Positions 25,187 to 34,928 of a stretch of 64,000 nucleotides of DNA are shown here, one piece after another. Every line of letters starts with the position of its first letter. Within the stretch, counting starts at the first letter, position 1. This DNA comes from Ancylomarina sp. 16SWW S1-10-2 (GTDB lineage Bacteria > Bacteroidota > Bacteroidia > Bacteroidales > Marinifilaceae). The stretch lies in assembly GCF_009669305.1 (NCBI RefSeq), contig NZ_SADB01000002.1, forward strand, positions 186,001-250,000, read 5' to 3'. The position numbers were made by a program, and so were the translations under genes. The notes below the pieces were generated by a model. It ran no database searches. It saw only the letters and a program-made list of their open reading frames with translations, and was not told the DNA's origin.

Positions 25187-27121
25187 CTAATCCTCAACCT
25201 TTTTCCCAAAGAAATGAACAACGGAATAAAGACTAATCATACCTGTTGGGAATATAATCCAATTTGAAACACCATAAGCCGCTGGAATAAGACCAACAAG
25301 AATGGATACAGCACCAACAGAGAGTGCATAAGGCATTTGAGTACGAACATGTTCTATGTGATTACACGAGCTTGCTAGAGAGCTTAAAATCGTTGTGTCT
25401 GATATGGGTGAGCAATGATCGCCAAGAACAGAGCCTGCAAGAATAGCTGAGACAGTAATATAGAAGATGTCCATTGATTCTTGGTCGCTTAATCCGACAC
25501 TATGACTTAAATACCACGAGGCTGGCAAAATAAGTGGGTAAAGTATAGCCATTGTTCCCCAAGAGGATCCGGTTGAGAAAGCAATGATTGCCGATAGAAT
25601 AAAAGTTAATGCAGGTAAGAGTTGTGGTGCCACATTCACCGAAATCAAGATATTCGAAATAAAATCAGCCGTGTGTAAGTCTTTAGTGATATCGGCCAAC
25701 GCCCAAGCAAGAATCAAAATAAGAATTGCCGTAAGCATGGTTTTAAATCCCTTAAGGAGGCTATCACTCACTTCGTGTATAGTCAGAATTTTTTGACTCA
25801 TTGTAAGCCCTGCAGCTACAAGTACGGCTGTTAGCGACGACCAAAGTAGTGCCAAGTAAGAATCGGAAGCACCTATAATATGTGATAATTTTTTACTGAA
25901 AGCTATTGTCGTATCATTCCAAACAGTGCTGTCCCAACCCGTATAAAATAAACCTGCCATTGTGCCAAATATCACAATGAAAATTGGAATTCCGGCGTTA
26001 TACCATCTAGGACTGATATGCTTTGCCATTTCTAGTTCATTCTCTGCTTTATCTTCTGAGTCAAGCTCAATATCTTGTTCTTGCTGTTGATTTCTCGCAT
26101 CCTTTTCAGCTTTATACATGGGTCCAAAATCTTTACCTTTATAGATAATGAAAAGCATAAAGATTAGCATAAAGAAAGGATAGAATCGGCTAGGTAATGA
26201 GTTTAGGAAAATGCTGTAAGGATTTTCAGTAACACCAATCTGAACTGTTGCCGATTGAATGTAACTCAATTCGATACCAATCCAAGTTGTTATCATGGCA
26301 ACAGAAGCAACGGGGGCAGCTGTAGAATCGACAATATAGGCTAATTTCTCACGAGAAATTTTAAGTCTATCAGTAACGGGACGCATGGTATTACCAACCA
26401 CAAGTGTATTGGCGTAATCGTCGAAGAAGATTAAAACTCCCAATAGCCAAGTAATAAATTGACCCGATTTTGCCGTATTGGCATATCTGGATAGAATATT
26501 CACTATACCTTGCATGCCACCATTACGGGAAATTAGCGTAACCATGCCACCTATAAGCATGGAGAATACAATAATGGAAATATGTCCTGTACTGTGAACT
26601 GAATTGATAATATAAGTATCTGCAATGGCAAATATAGCTTTAAAAAAGGCTATAAATATGGATGTGCCTTTGTAAGAGTAGATGATAAATGTTCCCGTAA
26701 ATATGCCGATAAAAAGAGCAGAAAATACTTCTTTAAAAAGTAATGCCATAATGATGGCAACGAGTGGTGGTATTATCGATAGCCATAATGGGATAGGAGT
26801 GATTAATTCTGATTGAGTTTTGTTACCTATTCGGACTTCAACTATTTCCTTTTTATTGAATTGATGTTTAAAGGCTAAATAGGAATCCTCAAATTCGTAC
26901 TTCGTTTCAATATTGCTGATATAGAGCTTAAGTGAATCCGTTTTTATTTGTTGGAGTAAACTAAGGCTTGGTTTTATTTTTATAGACGAGTTTATATTTG
27001 TGACGATTATAGATGGATATTCAACTGAGAAATGATCTGTATCATCAGCATAAGTATTCAAATTGAAACTTAATATTAGAATGATGAGGGGAAGAAAAGT
27101 TTTTTTAAGAATCGAATTCAT
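25187..27121 (-). CDS. NhaC-family Na+/H+ antiporter with a periplasmic N-terminal extension
   Basis: A 644-residue transporter. A signal-peptide-like start (residues 1-25, ending NTYA) and a region of about 85 residues outside the membrane precede the first transport helix (SIIPPLVAIIMALLFKEV, about 113-130). Family features include GGMVTLISRNGGMQGIV, FFDDYANTLVVGNTMRPVTD, STAAPVASVAMITTWIG, FSTGSSWGTMAILYPLILP and GSVLGDHCSPISDTTILSS. A hydrophilic loop lies at about 335-360. It probably exports Na+ or exchanges an organic anion. It is convergent with the orphan sensor gene, and a relic of its 3' end lies at 23.6 kb. Confidence 0.88.
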   Translation of the reverse strand: MNSILKKTFLPLIILILSFNLNTYADDTDHFSVEYPSIIVTNINSSIKIKPSLSLLQQIKTDSLKLYISNIETKYEFEDSYLAFKHQFNKKEIVEVRIGNKTQSELITPIPLWLSIIPPLVAIIMALLFKEVFSALFIGIFTGTFIIYSYKGTSIFIAFFKAIFAIADTYIINSVHSTGHISIIVFSMLIGGMVTLISRNGGMQGIVNILSRYANTAKSGQFITWLLGVLIFFDDYANTLVVGNTMRPVTDRLKISREKLAYIVDSTAAPVASVAMITTWIGIELSYIQSATVQIGVTENPYSIFLNSLPSRFYPFFMLIFMLFIIYKGKDFGPMYKAEKDARNQQQEQDIELDSEDKAENELEMAKHISPRWYNAGIPIFIVIFGTMAGLFYTGWDSTVWNDTTIAFSKKLSHIIGASDSYLALLWSSLTAVLVAAGLTMSQKILTIHEVSDSLLKGFKTMLTAILILILAWALADITKDLHTADFISNILISVNVAPQLLPALTFILSAIIAFSTGSSWGTMAILYPLILPASWYLSHSVGLSDQESMDIFYITVSAILAGSVLGDHCSPISDTTILSSLASSCNHIEHVRTQMPYALSVGAVSILVGLIPAAYGVSNWIIFPTGMISLYSVVHFFGKKVED

Positions 27122-27263
27122 AGGGTAATTTAGGATTTATATTTGCGCTTTAAATATATGAATTATTATTAGCAACAATTTAGGACCCATGAAATTTTAT
27201 ATTTTTTGGTTGTAAATCTTTTTTGATTCCTTGATGAATTTGATTATTTTAATTCTTTAAAAC

Positions 27264-27863
27264 TTGATAGTTGTGGACGAATCATATGACATATTTCGCA
27301 TTGAAGCGAATGATATAAAGCCTGAAAAGGGTAGGGTATTGATAGCTGAACCATTTTTAGAAGGGCAACAGTTTAATCGATCAGTTATTTTATTGACTGA
27401 ATTTTCGGATAAGGGTGCAGTCGGTTTTGTTTTAAATAAGCCTTCTCGTTTAAATTTAAACGACGTTTTAACTGATTTGGAAACTTTCAATAGTAAGGTC
27501 TTTATAGGTGGACCTGTGCAAAATAACCAAATTTACTATTTGCATACAGTTCCTGAATTAATACCAAACTCATTTCAAATTTTAGATAATCTTTTTTGGG
27601 GAGGTGATTTCGAAATACTGAAAGAGTTAATCCGCTTAAAGAAGATTAATAATGATCAAATCCGTTTTTTTGCTGGTTATTCAGGATGGAGCGCAGGACA
27701 ACTTGAAGCAGAAATTAAGGAGAACTCATGGTTGGTAAGCACCCTTGACTCCAATGATTTAATGTCCGTTGATAATGGTGATATATGGGGAAAGTCTTTA
27801 ATTCAACTTGGCGGAAATTTTAAACATTGGGCTAACTTCCCTAAAGATCAGAATCTGAATTAG
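27264..27863 (+). CDS. YqgE/AlgH (DUF179) family protein
   Basis: A 199-residue protein. Family motifs are KPEKGRVLIAEPFLEGQQFNRSVILLTEF, GAVGFVLNKPSRLNLND, VFIGGPVQNNQIYYLHTVPELI, FFAGYSGWSAGQLEAEI and SWLVS. The start is uncertain: TTG at 27264 opens the frame, and GTG at 27273 (giving MDESYDIFRIEAND) is equally likely; there is no in-frame ATG. The molecular function of the family is not established. It converges with the aminotransferase gene, and the 3' ends overlap by 4 bp. Confidence 0.88.
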   Translation: MIVVDESYDIFRIEANDIKPEKGRVLIAEPFLEGQQFNRSVILLTEFSDKGAVGFVLNKPSRLNLNDVLTDLETFNSKVFIGGPVQNNQIYYLHTVPELIPNSFQILDNLFWGGDFEILKELIRLKKINNDQIRFFAGYSGWSAGQLEAEIKENSWLVSTLDSNDLMSVDNGDIWGKSLIQLGGNFKHWANFPKDQNLN

Positions 27864-28714
27864 TTTTCAGGGAAAGTCCTTTTGTTTAATTCTTCCATTA
27901 GAATTTTAGCCTTTTTGTTAAAATATCGTCTTTCTCCGTAGGCAACTACCCAGCGAATTCCAACAATAGCATTAGTCAAAAAAATTTCATCTGCTTCGTT
28001 CAATTCCTCTGGTTTCATAATGCAATCATCATAAACTGTCATCCCTAAGTCTAGTGCAATTTGAATTATTTGTTCTCTCATTATGCCATTTACAGCACCA
28101 CTTTCTACCGATGGGGTAAATAAAATGCCATCTTTCACTACAAATAAATTCGAACTAACACTTTCTACAAGGTTTTGCCTTTCGTTTATAAGAAGACAAT
28201 CATCCCACTTCATTTCCTCTTTGTATAAACCAGCCAAAATAAAAGGTAATGAATTGCCTGTTTTAAAAGCTGATAGTGAATTTGCGTTTTTCCTATAGCT
28301 ATCGAAAAGGCCAATTTTTATTCCTTTTTTGTTTAAGAAATACTTTGGTTCGTCTAGCTTGGAACTTTCAATTAAATAGGAAATACTATTGTCTGTGGGG
28401 GTATATAAGCCACCTGAATTTCTGAATACAGACAAACGTATTCTTGTTCCTAGAAAGGATTTATTCTTGGTTATTAATTTCTTAATATTTTTCTCAATTG
28501 TATTATGGAAGTTAATTGGTATTTCCATTTTCAATTTCTCCATTCCTATCGTTAAGCGCTCAATATGTTCTTGGAAGAATTGAATTTGAGTTCCATTTGT
28601 ATGAATAGTTTCGAATAATGAGTCTCCATAACGAAAAGCTCTATTTTTAGCAGAAAATAAAACTGTATCGTCTGAGTAAAATTCGCCCTTGTAAAAAAGT
28701 TGATGTGAGTTCAT
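27860..28714 (-). CDS. Class IV aminotransferase (PabC/branched-chain type)
   Basis: A 284-residue PLP enzyme. Marks include AKNRAFRYGDSLFETIHTNG near the N-terminus (the arginine and FGDGxFE-like segment), the PLP lysine region AFKTGNSLPFILAG, LLINERQNLVESVSSNLFVVKDGILFTPSVESGAVNGIMRE and the C-terminal EADEIFLTNAIVGIRWV. These fit 4-amino-4-deoxychorismate lyase or a D-amino acid/branched-chain aminotransferase; the sequence does not decide. It lies 2 bp after the HAD phosphatase gene in the same operon. Confidence 0.88.
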   Translation of the reverse strand: MNSHQLFYKGEFYSDDTVLFSAKNRAFRYGDSLFETIHTNGTQIQFFQEHIERLTIGMEKLKMEIPINFHNTIEKNIKKLITKNKSFLGTRIRLSVFRNSGGLYTPTDNSISYLIESSKLDEPKYFLNKKGIKIGLFDSYRKNANSLSAFKTGNSLPFILAGLYKEEMKWDDCLLINERQNLVESVSSNLFVVKDGILFTPSVESGAVNGIMREQIIQIALDLGMTVYDDCIMKPEELNEADEIFLTNAIVGIRWVVAYGERRYFNKKAKILMEELNKRTFPEN

Positions 28715-28716
28715 AA

Positions 28717-29214
28717 CTAAATTTCTCCTTTTAAAATTTGATCACAATAGATAGAAATATCTTCGTTTGCTTCAATTTTTATTCCTTTTATCCCAGCAGC
28801 ATTAGCAGCTTCAATATCACGTTTACTATCACCAATCATATACGATTTATGAATATCTATATCATATTTTTCAACAGCTTGGTTGATCATGTAGGGGCTT
28901 GGCTTTCGACATTTACAAGCCGCCACACTATCGTGGTGTGGGCAGTAATATATCTCTTGTAAAAAAACATGGTTCTCTTTCAATTTAGCTTCTAGATATG
29001 CGTGAACTTTATCAACATCTTCGCAGGAATAAACACCCTTAGCCACACCTCCTTGATTGCTGATAATGAAAAGTTTATATTCTGATTCTTGAAATCGTTT
29101 AAGTGAATGAATTATTCCCTTGTTAATGATGAAATCTTCTACTCTGTAAATATAGTAATGCCCTATATCGGAGTTTATAACACCATCGCGATCAAGAAAA
29201 ATTGCTTTTTGCAT
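28717..29214 (-). CDS. HAD-IIIA family phosphatase (GmhB/HisB-N type)
   Basis: A 165-residue phosphatase with FLDRDGVINSD (the DxD nucleophile pair), IISNQGGVAKG, the zinc-loop cysteines and histidine in YYCPHHDSVAACKCRKPSPYM, and MIGDSKRDIEAANAAG. The loop marks the GmhB/HisB-N class. The likely substrate is heptose 1,7-bisphosphate or histidinol phosphate; context does not decide. It is in a tight minus-strand run with the aminotransferase and rhomboid genes. Confidence 0.88.
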   Translation of the reverse strand: MQKAIFLDRDGVINSDIGHYYIYRVEDFIINKGIIHSLKRFQESEYKLFIISNQGGVAKGVYSCEDVDKVHAYLEAKLKENHVFLQEIYYCPHHDSVAACKCRKPSPYMINQAVEKYDIDIHKSYMIGDSKRDIEAANAAGIKGIKIEANEDISIYCDQILKGEI

Positions 29215-29223
29215 ATTGAGAGT

Positions 29224-29820
29224 TTAAAATAACTTTTGCAAAAATATGGAGAATAATTCAGGTTTTATAAGAATAGGAAATAGAAATCCAAAAAGGGCAC
29301 CATAAAAATGACTGCTGTGTCCAATATTATCTGCTTGTTTTTTGTTCATATAGTAAGAATAAGCCAGATATAGAACACCAAAAACAATTCCTGGAATTGG
29401 AATAACAAAGAAGAAATACAGCATTTGCCATGGATTAAAAAAAATTGTTGCAAATACAACAGCAGAAGTTGCTCCCGAAGCACCTAGTGCATTATAATTG
29501 AAGTCATTTGCATATTTCTTTAAATCGTAAAGACTTGAGAAAACAATGCTACAAAGGTAAAGTGCGATAAAATAAAATGTACTTGATCCCAAATAATGTT
29601 GGAAATAATTCTCGAGTGCTTCACCAAAGAAAAATAGAACAATCATGTTTACAATCAAGTGGTTCCAGTTGGCATGAAGAAAGGCATGCGTTATGATTCG
29701 GTACCACTGATTACGTTTTATTATTTGGTAAGCATTAAATTGATAGCGATAAAGTAACTCTGTTTTGTTGAAGGCAGTCATCGAAATAATTACTGTGATG
29801 ACTATTATTATTGTGGTCAT
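29224..29820 (-). CDS. Rhomboid family intramembrane serine protease
   Basis: The ATG at 29820 is preferred; the frame is open 15 codons further, but that part overlaps the upstream gene and looks unlike the family. The protein has about six helices. It shows the rhomboid HAFLHANWNHLIVNM segment, the catalytic serine in ALGASGATSAVV (GASG), and the catalytic histidine in HSSHFYGALFGFL. It cleaves substrates within the membrane; the target is unknown. It lies just downstream of the OmpA-type gene. Confidence 0.9.
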   Translation of the reverse strand: MTTIIIVITVIISMTAFNKTELLYRYQFNAYQIIKRNQWYRIITHAFLHANWNHLIVNMIVLFFFGEALENYFQHYLGSSTFYFIALYLCSIVFSSLYDLKKYANDFNYNALGASGATSAVVFATIFFNPWQMLYFFFVIPIPGIVFGVLYLAYSYYMNKKQADNIGHSSHFYGALFGFLFPILIKPELFSIFLQKLF

Positions 29821-29851
29821 AATATTCTTTAATGTGTATAATGTCTTATTC

Positions 29852-31924
29852 TTAGAATGTTTCAACTAATTTAACTACAATTGAAGTCCTTTTCGTATTG
29901 AACCCTATAGATTCTATTTTGATACGATTTGAAGAAATTCCTTTTGAAATCATGTAGTTCATTGCTTCTGTAGCTCTTTTCAAGCACAAAGCGTCGTTAT
30001 CTTTTGTTCCCTTATTTGTGTTTGTGCTTGCTGTAACTTCGATTAGAATATCTGGATTATTAGTCAAAATTTCAATAACATTATTTAGTTCACCTTTGGT
30101 GATCTCAGATAAACGCCAACCATGATTAGGAAAAGTTGATGTTTGTAATTCAACCGTTTGATTTTCTTTTGTCTCTATCATATCGATAGATTGAATCTCA
30201 TCATACGTATAATTCGTTAAAACTGTTGTAAAATAACCTGGTTTAGAAATGATTAGATCATAAAAGTTACCCTTGTCAACACCTAAAGAAAAATTACCAT
30301 TAATATCTGTTTCACAGTAATTTGAAAGATTGTAGGTTTTATTTACGACTTCAATTTTAGCACCTTCAATTGGGTTAGAAGAGAATTGATTTTTAACAAA
30401 GGCTTTAACTTCGGCCCAAGGAAAATCTTCAAGTCTAATCTTAATATTTATTTCTTTTTCTGAGTTTTGTGGAAAATATAAAATGCGTTTCATCTTATAG
30501 TCTTCCTTTTTAATAATTAAGCTATATTTCTTATTCTTAAAAATATTAAAACTGAAATTACCCGAAGAATTTGTGTAGGTTTTATCTAAAACAATATTGT
30601 TGTCAACAAGAAAAACCGCTACGCTATCAATAGGTTTATTGGGGCTAAGTTTAGCGATTCTTCCTTTTAGAGTTTCCTGTTGTTTTGGATTGCTTTGAAA
30701 TTCAAAAATATCGTCGCTCAGATCTCTATTTGATGAAAAATAACCTATTTTTTTCTTTTCATTATATAGGTATGCAAAGTCATCCTTGTCTGAATTGAAA
30801 GGGTATCCTATGTTTACAGGATACGACCAATGGTTTTTTACAAATATTGATTTGAAAATATCTAAACCGCCAAAACCAACATGTCCACTTGATGCAAAAT
30901 ATAGCGTGTTGTTCTTGTCGATATATGGAAACATTTCGTTTCCTAAAGTGTTAATACTTGGACCTAAGTTAATCGGTGGTCCCCAAGAGAAACCACGTTT
31001 TTTACAATAATAAATATCAGTTCCTCCATAACCTCCTGGCATATTCGAAATAAAATAAAGTGTTTTCCCATCTTTCGAAATGGAAGGATGACCAGTGGAG
31101 TACTTATCGCTTGCATATTGGAATAGTTCAGGTTTATCCCATTCGTTGTTATTATGCCTTGACATGTAGATTTGCAACTGAGCTTGACCATTTAAATCTA
31201 CAATACCTCTATTACGAGAGAAATATATAAATTTTTCGTTGGATGAAAAGGACGCAGAACCTTCGTGGTATTTAGAATTTAAATCACTAGATAAGGGTTG
31301 TGGAATGGTATACTTAGTCCCTGCTTTTTTTGAAAAATAGAGGTTGAAATAATGATCTTTAGTTTTTCGATTAATTTGTTTCGAGTATTTATTCGAACGT
31401 CCCGAAACTAATATGATACCATCTTTATATAAGGACGTTGCATAATCAGTTTGAGGCGTATTAATATTAATTGATTTAGTGATATATAAACTATCATTAT
31501 TTATTTCTTTAATAAGCTTGCAGGCTTTAATATGTTCAAATACAATTTTGTTAGATGGTCTAAGCTTACTATATTGAATATACCATTTTTCGGCTTCCTC
31601 GTATTTATGGAGTCCTTTTAACAAGTCTGCATAGTTGAGAATATCTATAGGATCTGCGTCAGTATTTTCAGCCATTCTTTTTCCAATAGCAAGAGCATCT
31701 TTATTCTGTTTTGTCTCAATATAACATTTGAATAGAATTCTTTTGGCTTCTTTGTCTTTATGGCTTAGTGTGTATTCCTTAAGTATAGGAATAGCAAGAT
31801 TATATTCGTTTTTGGCAAAGTGTTTGAGACCTTTTTCGAGGTCTTTATTCTGTGCAAAAACGGATGCTTGTGTTAATATGAATATGGAGGCAACAAAAAT
31901 TGTTGTTAGCAATTTTTTATACAT
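29852..31924 (-). CDS. OmpA-family/PD40-repeat protein of a type IX secretion cluster
   Basis: A 690-residue exported protein. A signal peptide (1-24, ending SVFA) is followed by TPR-like helices (about 28-140). A WD40-like PD40 propeller follows (about 150-410; KFIYFSRNRGIVD, KTLYFISNMPGGYGGTDIYYC, NTLYFASSGHVGFGGLDIF), then two carboxypeptidase-regulatory-like beta domains (about 420-590). The C-terminus is an OmpA-like peptidoglycan-binding region (VIEILTNNPDILIEV...LKRATEAMNYMISKGI), which is somewhat shortened. This architecture accompanies PorP/SprF in type IX secretion and gliding clusters, as here. Confidence 0.88.
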   Translation of the reverse strand: MYKKLLTTIFVASIFILTQASVFAQNKDLEKGLKHFAKNEYNLAIPILKEYTLSHKDKEAKRILFKCYIETKQNKDALAIGKRMAENTDADPIDILNYADLLKGLHKYEEAEKWYIQYSKLRPSNKIVFEHIKACKLIKEINNDSLYITKSININTPQTDYATSLYKDGIILVSGRSNKYSKQINRKTKDHYFNLYFSKKAGTKYTIPQPLSSDLNSKYHEGSASFSSNEKFIYFSRNRGIVDLNGQAQLQIYMSRHNNNEWDKPELFQYASDKYSTGHPSISKDGKTLYFISNMPGGYGGTDIYYCKKRGFSWGPPINLGPSINTLGNEMFPYIDKNNTLYFASSGHVGFGGLDIFKSIFVKNHWSYPVNIGYPFNSDKDDFAYLYNEKKKIGYFSSNRDLSDDIFEFQSNPKQQETLKGRIAKLSPNKPIDSVAVFLVDNNIVLDKTYTNSSGNFSFNIFKNKKYSLIIKKEDYKMKRILYFPQNSEKEINIKIRLEDFPWAEVKAFVKNQFSSNPIEGAKIEVVNKTYNLSNYCETDINGNFSLGVDKGNFYDLIISKPGYFTTVLTNYTYDEIQSIDMIETKENQTVELQTSTFPNHGWRLSEITKGELNNVIEILTNNPDILIEVTASTNTNKGTKDNDALCLKRATEAMNYMISKGISSNRIKIESIGFNTKRTSIVVKLVETF

Positions 31925-32010
31925 AGTTTAAATATCTAGTCAATATAATTGACGGTTTAAATTATAATCTTAATTGTGAAAAGTTCCTTAAATATACAAG
32001 ATAGATAACT

Positions 32011-32976
32011 TTAGAAAAATCTAGGTGATGTATAGCTACTTTTCTTTAAAGATACCTTATAATTTAGAAAGATTTCATGGCTAGTATGATCACCACGTTT
32101 TAGTTTATCAAAACTGTTTTCGTAGGCGTATGATATGCCTAGTTTGGAATTAAATTCGTAACCAGTATTTATTGACCAATATTTCCCCGAACGGAAACTT
32201 GTTCCAACCGATACACCTTTTGTGTGAGTAAAGTTAATATTGAAATTATAGTTGGTTGTTGAATTTAACGAAGAAAAGAGAAGAATAGAAGGCGTAGCTT
32301 GTATTGTTGAGTTAATATTTAGGATAACACCAGAGTTTATATAGAAATAGATTTCTTTGAATTCAAAATTGATACTTTTACTAAAATCTTTTTCATTTGG
32401 GTAAGCATTTTGTAATAAACGAGGAGCTGAAAAGCCTAAATGAAATTTAGGTGTTGTATAATAAGCTCCTAAACCAAAGTTTGGCGAAATGTTACTTATG
32501 TCCATATTTGGAATGCTCGGATCATCTCCTGTGAAATTTGGATCATAGGTTACAACTTCAGACCATCGGACTTCTTTGCTAACAACTCCTGCTTGCAAAC
32601 CTAAAGAGAGTACTCTCCTTTTAGACATTTTTATTTTGTAGGCGTAGTTTGCAAAAAAACCTGTTTCGTTTAAAATACCAATCTCGTTGCTGTAAATCAT
32701 AGTACCTATGCCTATAGGTCTATTGTTTAATGGGGTGTGTGCTGATAGTATTGCAGACTTTGGAGCTCCATCAACACCTGTCCATTGTTTATGGTAACCC
32801 ATAGCCACCTCCATATAAGGCGTGCTCCCTGAGAATGCAGGGTTAATAAAAACTTTATTGTTGTTGTAATTGGTAAATAGAATATTTTCTTGAGCAGAAA
32901 GTTTTGAATAAGTCAAGGAAAGACACATTATACTTGTTAAAACAAAATAAATGATAGTGTGTCGTTGTTTATTCAT
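32011..32976 (-). CDS. PorP/SprF family type IX secretion membrane protein
   Basis: A 321-residue outer-membrane beta-barrel protein with a signal peptide (to about residue 29, ending LSAQ). The family start NILFTNYNNNKVFINPAFSG is clear, followed by HKQWTGVDGAPKSAILSAHTPL. These proteins help sort or anchor type-B C-terminal-domain substrates of the type IX system. It sits between the OmpA-type gene and a gene encoding a type-B sorting domain protein, which is probably its dedicated substrate. Confidence 0.92.
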   Translation of the reverse strand: MNKQRHTIIYFVLTSIMCLSLTYSKLSAQENILFTNYNNNKVFINPAFSGSTPYMEVAMGYHKQWTGVDGAPKSAILSAHTPLNNRPIGIGTMIYSNEIGILNETGFFANYAYKIKMSKRRVLSLGLQAGVVSKEVRWSEVVTYDPNFTGDDPSIPNMDISNISPNFGLGAYYTTPKFHLGFSAPRLLQNAYPNEKDFSKSINFEFKEIYFYINSGVILNINSTIQATPSILLFSSLNSTTNYNFNINFTHTKGVSVGTSFRSGKYWSINTGYEFNSKLGISYAYENSFDKLKRGDHTSHEIFLNYKVSLKKSSYTSPRFF

Positions 32977-33075
32977 CCAAGAGTAATTTTATTTAAATTA
33001 TTTATTGAGAAGATTTTAGAGGGATTAGGGCTATTGCATTTATAAAAGAATACCATTCCTAAGAAACGGAATAAT

Positions 33076-33765
33076 CTATTTTTTTATGACGATATAGCCA
33101 CTTTTAAGGTATTTTTTATCCTTAATTATGAGTTTAAAGAAGTATGTCCCAGCAGGTAATTTATCTCCAGGTCCTAATTTAACACCCGTTTTACTATAAC
33201 TACCGTCCCAAACATCATCTTCGTTATTGGTGTAGTTATTTTTGTCATACACTTTAGAACCCCATCTAGAGAATACAATAAATTGATTAACAGGGTAGTT
33301 TTCAATACCCTTAATGTAGAATTTATCGTTTATATTATCTCCATTAGGTGAAAAAGCGGTTGGAATTGTTAAATTTACTTCGTTAGGATTCTTAACATCT
33401 ACTAGAATTTTAGCTTGGCTACATCTACTTTTATTATCACAAATTTGATAGACTATTGTATCAACACCAAAACTATCTTCGTATGGGTAGTAAATTATTA
33501 TTGAATTATCTTCGATAAGATATGCTTTACCTACTTGATCGTTTTGGCTAAGCATTTTGGTTTGAGAAAAATCTAGTGTGGAAGATGAATAGACATCATT
33601 TTCTAGAAAAATAATTTCGATAGAATTAATCTCGTCAGCTACGGTTATATTATTCATTGTGACGTAATCATCCTTCGCAACTGGAGCTACATCTTCCTGA
33701 CCAAAACTTACATTTGGGCCAAGTAACAAAACTAATATAAAAGAAAGAGTAAAAATTGATTTCAT
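33076..33765 (-). CDS. Secreted protein with a gliding-motility-type (type B) C-terminal sorting domain
   Basis: The start is set at the ATG at 33765, which gives the signal peptide MKSIFTLSFILVLLLGPNVSFG. A short Ig/cadherin-like module follows (VAKDDYVTMNNI...GVDTIVYQICDN, residues about 30-130). The C-terminal 90 residues carry the signature IPTAFSPNGDNINDKFYIKG, then FSRWGSKVYD and LPAGTYFFKL. The protein is small for the group. It heads the trio with the PorP/SprF and OmpA-type proteins and probably ends up on the cell surface. Confidence 0.9.
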   Translation of the reverse strand: MKSIFTLSFILVLLLGPNVSFGQEDVAPVAKDDYVTMNNITVADEINSIEIIFLENDVYSSSTLDFSQTKMLSQNDQVGKAYLIEDNSIIIYYPYEDSFGVDTIVYQICDNKSRCSQAKILVDVKNPNEVNLTIPTAFSPNGDNINDKFYIKGIENYPVNQFIVFSRWGSKVYDKNNYTNNEDDVWDGSYSKTGVKLGPGDKLPAGTYFFKLIIKDKKYLKSGYIVIKK

Positions 33766-33903
33766 AGTTAAATACAAGTTCTTTGATGATGGGTGAATGA
33801 TTTTCATACACCAAACCGTAATGTTATGTTTTGCAGATAGCAACTTCATTTCATAAAATAAACAAAATATTATTTTAAAGATAATAGTTTTGTAGGGAAA
33901 TTA

Positions 33904-34905
33904 CTAATGAAGGGTTTTGAATATTAACTCTTTTAGAAGATCACCATTCTTCGAACTAACGTTTCCAATGCCTTTTGATTTTAAATCGTATTCTCTTAAA
34001 AGCTTAATTATTGATACAACCTTTCTAGGATTATATAGTCTTGCGGCTGATTTGTAGTCTTTTACGAAATATGGGTTTACGCCAAGAGCAGAGGCTATTA
34101 GTTTATCATTCGTTTTATTTTTCAAAAAATGGAATTTTAAAATTTTTGAAAAATATGAATAAAGTAAAGCTATGGTAACGAAAATAGGCTTGTTTTTTTC
34201 GTTAGTTGAGAAATAATTTATGATTTGATTTGCTTTAACAACGTCTTTTTTACCTAGTGCATTTTGCAATTCAAAATTGTTAAAGTCTTTTGATATGCCA
34301 ATATTCTTTTCGATTTCTTCAGCAGTAATTGTACTCCCTTTAGGAATATTAATACTTAACTTATCAAGTTCGTTTGAAATTTTGCTTAAATCGTTACCTA
34401 GAAATTCTGAAAGTAGGATACCTGCTTTAGTGTCAATTTTGAGTTTTAAATTGCTTGCGTATTTGGCAATCCAATCAGGTAATTGGTTTTCATATATTTT
34501 TTTTGATTCAAATAAAATACCATATTTAGCTATATTCTTAGTAAATACTTTTCTTTTGTCCAGAGATTTATATTTGTAATTAATAACAAGAATAGTCGAC
34601 TTTAAAGGGTTTTTGATATAGGAATCTAGAAACTCAATATCTTTTAATAGTTGAGCCTCTTTTACAACAACAAGTTGCCTAGTAGCCATCATTGGGAAAC
34701 GACGAGCTGTATCTAGAATGTTAGCTATATTTGCATCTTTTCCATAAAAGATTGTCTGATTAAAATCTCGTTCTGCTTCGGGAAGTGCATTTGCCAATAT
34801 ATAATCTGTAATCTTGTCGATATAGAAACTTTCTTCTCCCATTAAAAAATAGATGGGAGCATATTTTTGTTTCTTAATATTACTATATATTTCTTCGAAT
34901 GTCAT
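33904..34905 (-). CDS. holA: DNA polymerase III subunit delta
   Basis: A 333-residue clamp-loader subunit that opens the sliding clamp. It begins MTFEEIYSNIKKQKYAPIYFLMGEESFYIDKIT, the HolA start, followed by the erroneous-Walker segment and RFPMMATRQLVVVKEAQLL. The C-terminal helical collar domain includes LGVNPYFVKDYKSAARLY. Length is normal. It is 23 bp downstream of the AMP nucleosidase gene on the same strand. Confidence 0.9.
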   Translation of the reverse strand: MTFEEIYSNIKKQKYAPIYFLMGEESFYIDKITDYILANALPEAERDFNQTIFYGKDANIANILDTARRFPMMATRQLVVVKEAQLLKDIEFLDSYIKNPLKSTILVINYKYKSLDKRKVFTKNIAKYGILFESKKIYENQLPDWIAKYASNLKLKIDTKAGILLSEFLGNDLSKISNELDKLSINIPKGSTITAEEIEKNIGISKDFNNFELQNALGKKDVVKANQIINYFSTNEKNKPIFVTIALLYSYFSKILKFHFLKNKTNDKLIASALGVNPYFVKDYKSAARLYNPRKVVSIIKLLREYDLKSKGIGNVSSKNGDLLKELIFKTLH

Positions 34906-34928
34906 ATGAATGTTTTGAATAGGTTCTT

